This document shows positions 60,995-64,000 of a stretch of 64,000 nt of DNA, one piece after another; the stretch's first letter is position 1, and each line of letters starts with the position of its first letter. A program made the translations under genes and the position numbers. Under the pieces are notes generated by a model that saw only the letters and a list, made by a program, of their open reading frames with translations, searched no databases and had not been told where the DNA came from. The stretch spans positions 10,107,600 through 10,171,599 of the forward strand of contig OY759269.1 in NCBI GenBank assembly GCA_963662155.1, given 5' to 3'. Source of the DNA: Lamellibrachia columna (lineage: Eukaryota > Annelida > Polychaeta > Sabellida > Siboglinidae).

Positions 60995-61244
60995 GTAAGA
61001 TTTATAATCCTCTCATATAGTAAGATCTATAATCCTCTCATATGGTAAGATCTATAATCCTCTCATATGGTAAGATCTATATTCCTCTCATATGGTAAGA
61101 TCTATAATCCTCTCATATGGTAAGATCTATAATCCTCTCATATGGTAAGATCTATATTCCTCTCATATGGTAAGATCTATAATCCTCTCATATGGTAAGA
61201 TCTATAATCCTCTCATATGGTAAGATCTATAATCCTCTCATATG
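60995..61244 (+). repeat. 25-bp minisatellite starting at the intron 7 splice donor
   Basis: Exactly ten 25-bp units fill 250 bp. Each unit starts GTAAGATCTATAATCCTCTC and ends ATATG. The first unit starts at the first base of intron 7, so its GTAAGA is the exon 7 donor. The following units mostly read ATATG|GTAAGA, again donor-like. Units 4 and 7 carry ATTCC in place of AATCC, suggesting expansion in blocks of three. Confidence 0.97.
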
Positions 61245-61372
61245 GCCATCTGGGTTTGATTAATTAATTCTGAAAGAGCTCCCTGAAATAGATCTGCATC
61301 TCTCAACTATAAAGCTAATAGATATTCTGAAAGACAGGTGTAGGTTTATGGATTTTATATTTGTGGAGCGCA

Positions 61373-61640
61373 GTAGCTCAATGATTAGAACGTTAGAATG
61401 ACAGAATCAGCATTCAAATCCTCTTGCTGCCATTTCAATTTCATTCACTCCACATTGCCTCAGTTCACTCAGCTGTATAAAGGAGTACGTGGCTATACAT
61501 GTGAATGAATAGGTGGTCTTCATGCAGTAAATGTGGCATGGATGAAAGCTTCCCAGAGAAGTCGAGTTGGTGTGAAGTGTGAAGTGCTTTAACCTGTTCC
61601 AAGAACCAGGTGCAGCACTGCATAAGTATTTACCTTTATG
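61373..61640 (+). mobile_element. tRNA-derived SINE (intron 7)
   Basis: The head GTGGAGCGCAGTAGCTCAAT then GATTAGAACGTTAGAATGAC has an A-box-like TAGCTCAATGATTAG and a B-box-like GCATTCAAATCC. Body and tail are shared with the minus-strand copies at 57.7-58.2 and 52.3-52.9 kb. Confidence 0.75.
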
Positions 61641-61644
61641 CCAG

Positions 61645-61966
61645 ATATACCGCATTCAAGCTATTAAGCATACATGCCCTAATTAGCGTACCCTCCCTTT
61701 TCTCAATCAGCAGGATCCATAATTATTGTAATTTGACTACTGTGGAACAACTGGAAAGTGTCACCATCTGGTGTGAAATAGTTGGCACTACTTTTCAGTT
61801 GTTCCACACTGGTCACCAAATGACATCACTAGTGTTAGACAGTTACCTTTTTGTCTAGAGAAAAATCTTTGGTGTACGTTATAAGAACAGATACTTTGAC
61901 ATTTTTCCATGGCCCATTTTTTGTCATGCATACTTTACGCTTATTATGTCAAATACGGTGTATGCG
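61645..61966. mobile_element. Palindromic MITE-like element, copy 4 (intron 7)
   Basis: The ends ATACCGCATTCAAGCTATTA and ACGCTTATTATGTCAAATACGGTGT form imperfect inverted repeats. The inner inverted repeat (GTGGAACAACTGGAAAGTG ... TTTTCAGTTGTTCCACACTGG) matches the other copies. It directly abuts the SINE at 61373-61640. Confidence 0.78.
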
Positions 61967-62064
61967 ATGAAAATATTTTAACATTTGGATGTCTGTCATA
62001 ATTCCACCAGCATCAATGACCTAAGCCCATCTTATCCAGCACAAGTTGTTTTATGCATCGATTT

Positions 62065-62252
62065 GATAATGGGTGTAACAAGATAATGGGTGTAACAAGA
62101 TAATGGGTGTAACAAGATAATGGGTGTACCAAAATAATGGGTGTAACAAGATAATAGGTGTAACAAGATAATGGATGTAACAATATAATGGGTGTAACAA
62201 GATAATAGGTGTAACAAGATAATGGATGTAACAATATAATGGGTGTAACAAG
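62065..62252. repeat. 17-bp tandem repeat GATAATGGGTGTAACAA, 11 copies (intron 7)
   Basis: Near-identical units with GGATG, AATAG and CAATAT variants, about 55 bp upstream of exon 8. Confidence 0.97.
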
Positions 62253-62307
62253 ATGAACTATAAGTAACATTTTACCTGCTAACTGACATCTTTCTTCCTT
62301 CTGTCAG

Positions 62308-62409
62308 ACGAGTTGCATGGAAGGGTTGCGAATACGACGGTCCTGCTCAAGTCTAGCTCTATGGACATGTTGAATGTGGAAGAGTCAGACTTTACAGACT
62401 CTCACTCAG
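62308..62409 (+). CDS. PITPNM: PITPNM coding exon 8 (residues 381-414), linker
   Basis: Acceptor TTCCTTCTGTCAG|ACGAG and donor CACTCAG|GTACAA. It begins with the Asp381 that closes the FFAT motif (DELHGRVANTTVLLK), followed by SSSMDMLNVEESDFTDSHS, a Ser/Asp-rich acidic stretch. Phase 1 at both ends joins cleanly to exons 7 and 9. The SMDMLNVEES stretch resembles linker segments after the FFAT motif in vertebrate PITPNM proteins, but the similarity is weak. Confidence 0.85.
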
Positions 62410-62780
62410 GTACAAGATTCATTTGTGGGGCCACTTGAAGTTAGGATTTGAATGCATAATGTATTGGAAATGGTTAAACAAATATAGTGTATGACTGTAC
62501 ATTTTGTAGATGTTGGTTGGGTACATGTAAGTACTGTGAAGTACAAGTCCGTGTGTGCTGATGTTATAATGTGTTAAATAATGAGACCAAACGCATGTTT
62601 GCATGCGTGCACACTCTGTGGATGTCAGTTTTGTTAAATCTGGTAACTATTGATCTGGAAATGAATAAAGTTTACATTATGCAACCATGTTTAGGGTAAT
62701 TGTTCATCTGGCTTTGTTCTCTTACTGAATGTGGTTGTAACTGCACTGAACTGACCTAGTGACCTGTGAACTTTCTGCAG
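62410..62780. other. Intron 8
   Basis: Nothing recognised apart from the splice sites. The branch/pyrimidine region GTGAACTTTCTGCAG precedes exon 9. Confidence 0.7.
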
Positions 62781-62924
62781 GGGAGACAGCGACACCCCTT
62801 GACCGAAGGATGGAGCAATACCTCCAGTCAATCAGTCAATCTGGGGAGACATCAGTTCCCTCTATGCCTCTCTCCCAAGGAGGCAACTGCCACACCACTG
62901 TCCTCTTCCTTGTGTTGCATGGAG
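62781..62924 (+). CDS. PITPNM: PITPNM coding exon 9 (residues 415-462), ends in a tandem-duplicated splice donor
   Basis: Acceptor AACTTTCTGCAG|GGGAG and first donor CATGGAG|GTAGGT at 62925. It encodes GETATPLDRRMEQYLQSISQ, a Ser-rich stretch, and GGNCHTTVLFLVLHG. The V-L-F-L-V-L-H-G-G strand is strongly conserved in Nir/rdgB proteins just after the linker, so the first donor is the natural one. The last 34 nt of this exon plus the first 6 nt of the intron form the unit of the 40-bp array that follows, and later units copy the same donor. Using donor 2 instead would add 40 nt and shift the frame. In the original frame a TAG stop follows at 62966. Confidence 0.88.
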
Positions 62925-64000
62925 GTAGGTCTCACCACTGTCCTCTTCCTTTTGCTGCATGGAGGTAGGTCACACCACTGTCCTTTTCCTTGTGCTGCAT
63001 GGAGGTAGGTCAAACCACTGTCCTCTTCCTTGTGCTGCATGGAGGTAGGTCAAACCACTGTCCTCTTCCTTGTGCTGCATGGAGGTAGGTCACACCACTG
63101 TCCTTTTCCTTGTGCTGCATGGAGGTAGGTCAAACCACTGTCCTCTTCCTTGTGCTGCATGGAGGTAGGTCAAATCACTGTCCTCTTCCTTGTGCTGCTT
63201 GGAGGTAGGTCACACCACTGTCCTCTTCCTTGTGCTGCATGGAGGTAGGTCACACCACTGTCCTCTTACTTGTGCTGCATGGAGGTAGTTCACACCGCTG
63301 TCCTCTTCCTTGTGCTGCATGGAGGTAGGTCACACCACTGTCCTCTTCCTTGTGCTGCATGGAGGTAGGTCACACCACTGTCCTCTTCCTTGTGCTGTAT
63401 GGAGGTAGGTCACACCACTGTCCTCTTCCTTGTGCTGCATGGAGGTAGGTCACACCACTGTCCTCTTCCTTGTGCTGCATGGAGGTAGATCACACCACTA
63501 TCCTCTTCCTTGTGCTGCATGGAGGTAGGTCAAACCACTGTCCTCTTCCTTGTGCTGCATGGAGGTAGGTCACACCACTGCCCGCTTCCTTGTGCTGCAT
63601 GGAGGTAGGTCACCCCACTGTCCTCTTCCTTTGCTGCATGGAGGTAGATCACACCATTGTCCTCTTCCTTGTGCTGCATGGAGGTAGGTCACACCACTGC
63701 CCGCTTCCTTGTGCTGCATGGAGGTAGGTCACACCACTGTCCTCTTTCTTGTGCTGCACGGAGGTAGGTCACACCACTGTCCTCTTCCTTGTGCTGCATG
63801 GAGGTAGGTCACACCACTGTCCTCTTCCTTGTGCTGCACAGAGTTAGGTCACACCACTGTCCTCTTCCTTGTGCTGCATGGAGGTAGGTCAAACCACTCC
63901 CCTCTTCCTTGTGCTGCATGGAGGTAGGTCACACCACTGTCCTCTTCCTTGTGCTGCATGGAGGTAGGTCAAACCACTGTCCTCTTCCTTGTGCTGCATG
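62891..64000 (+). repeat. 40-bp minisatellite carrying an exon end and 5' splice site in each unit
   Basis: About 27.5 tandem copies of a 40-bp unit run to the window edge. Each unit is CACACCACTGTCCTCTTCCT followed by TGTGCTGCATGGAGGTAGGT. Its first 34 nt equal the 3' end of exon 9 and its last 6 nt (GTAGGT) equal the start of intron 9. Copy 1 is partly exonic (TGTTGCAT instead of TGCTGCAT). One unit near 63621 is 39 bp. Most copies keep AG|GTAGGT; a few read GTAGAT or GTAGTT, and one has GAGTTAGGT. The amino acids encoded in copy 1 are conserved in the family, so the array probably grew out of the exon-intron border. Confidence 0.97.

Overview
This is eukaryotic, metazoan-type nuclear DNA: AT-rich, intron-rich, and crowded with dead non-LTR retrotransposons, SINE and MITE-like repeats, microsatellites and an unusual number of long minisatellites. 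Nothing in it looks bacterial or viral. The repeat content suggests an invertebrate (possibly a marine lophotrochozoan or invertebrate deuterostome), but I cannot name the species.

The only host gene I can support is on the + strand: the 5' part of a membrane-associated phosphatidylinositol transfer protein (PITPNM / Nir / Drosophila rdgB family). Nine coding exons join without a frame break into about 462 residues: 28070-28147, 50991-51123, 55862-56065, 56628-56873, 57521-57684, 58966-59182, 60896-60994, 62308-62409 and 62781-62924. They encode the whole N-terminal PITP domain, an acidic linker with an FFAT motif (EFFDACD) for binding VAP proteins of the endoplasmic reticulum, and the first strand of the next conserved block (VLFLVLHGG). 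The DDHD and LNS2 regions expected in the family lie beyond the window. Intron 1 is about 22.8 kb. A CpG-richer stretch near 21.1-21.3 kb that ends in a strong splice donor is a candidate non-coding first exon or promoter.

Layout. 0-3 kb: two perfect tetranucleotide arrays, (GGGA)n and (ACCG)n, then a LINE 3' end and a LINE ORF1 relic. 3-9.6 kb: non-coding, with a 1.4-kb element bounded by inverted repeats at 5.45-6.84 kb. 9.6-20.1 kb: several dead LINEs, including an RTE-like element nested in a second LINE with a 15-bp target-site duplication. 20.1-28 kb: polypyrimidine DNA, the candidate promoter, and 41-bp and 47-bp minisatellites. 28-51 kb: intron 1, with minisatellites of 35, 37, 10, 33, 24, 33 and 11 bp, two RTE-like LINE 3' fragments and one MITE. 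51-64 kb: exons 2-9, with more minisatellites (23, 62, 25, 17 and 40 bp), SINEs, three MITE copies and one antisense LINE.

The most striking observation is that two minisatellites sit exactly on splice donors of this gene. The 40-bp array starting at exon 9 duplicates the last 34 nt of the exon plus the first 6 nt of the intron about 27 times and still continues at the window edge. The 25-bp array starts at base 1 of intron 7, right beside the FFAT-coding exon end, in 10 copies. Both lay out rows of potential 5' splice sites.
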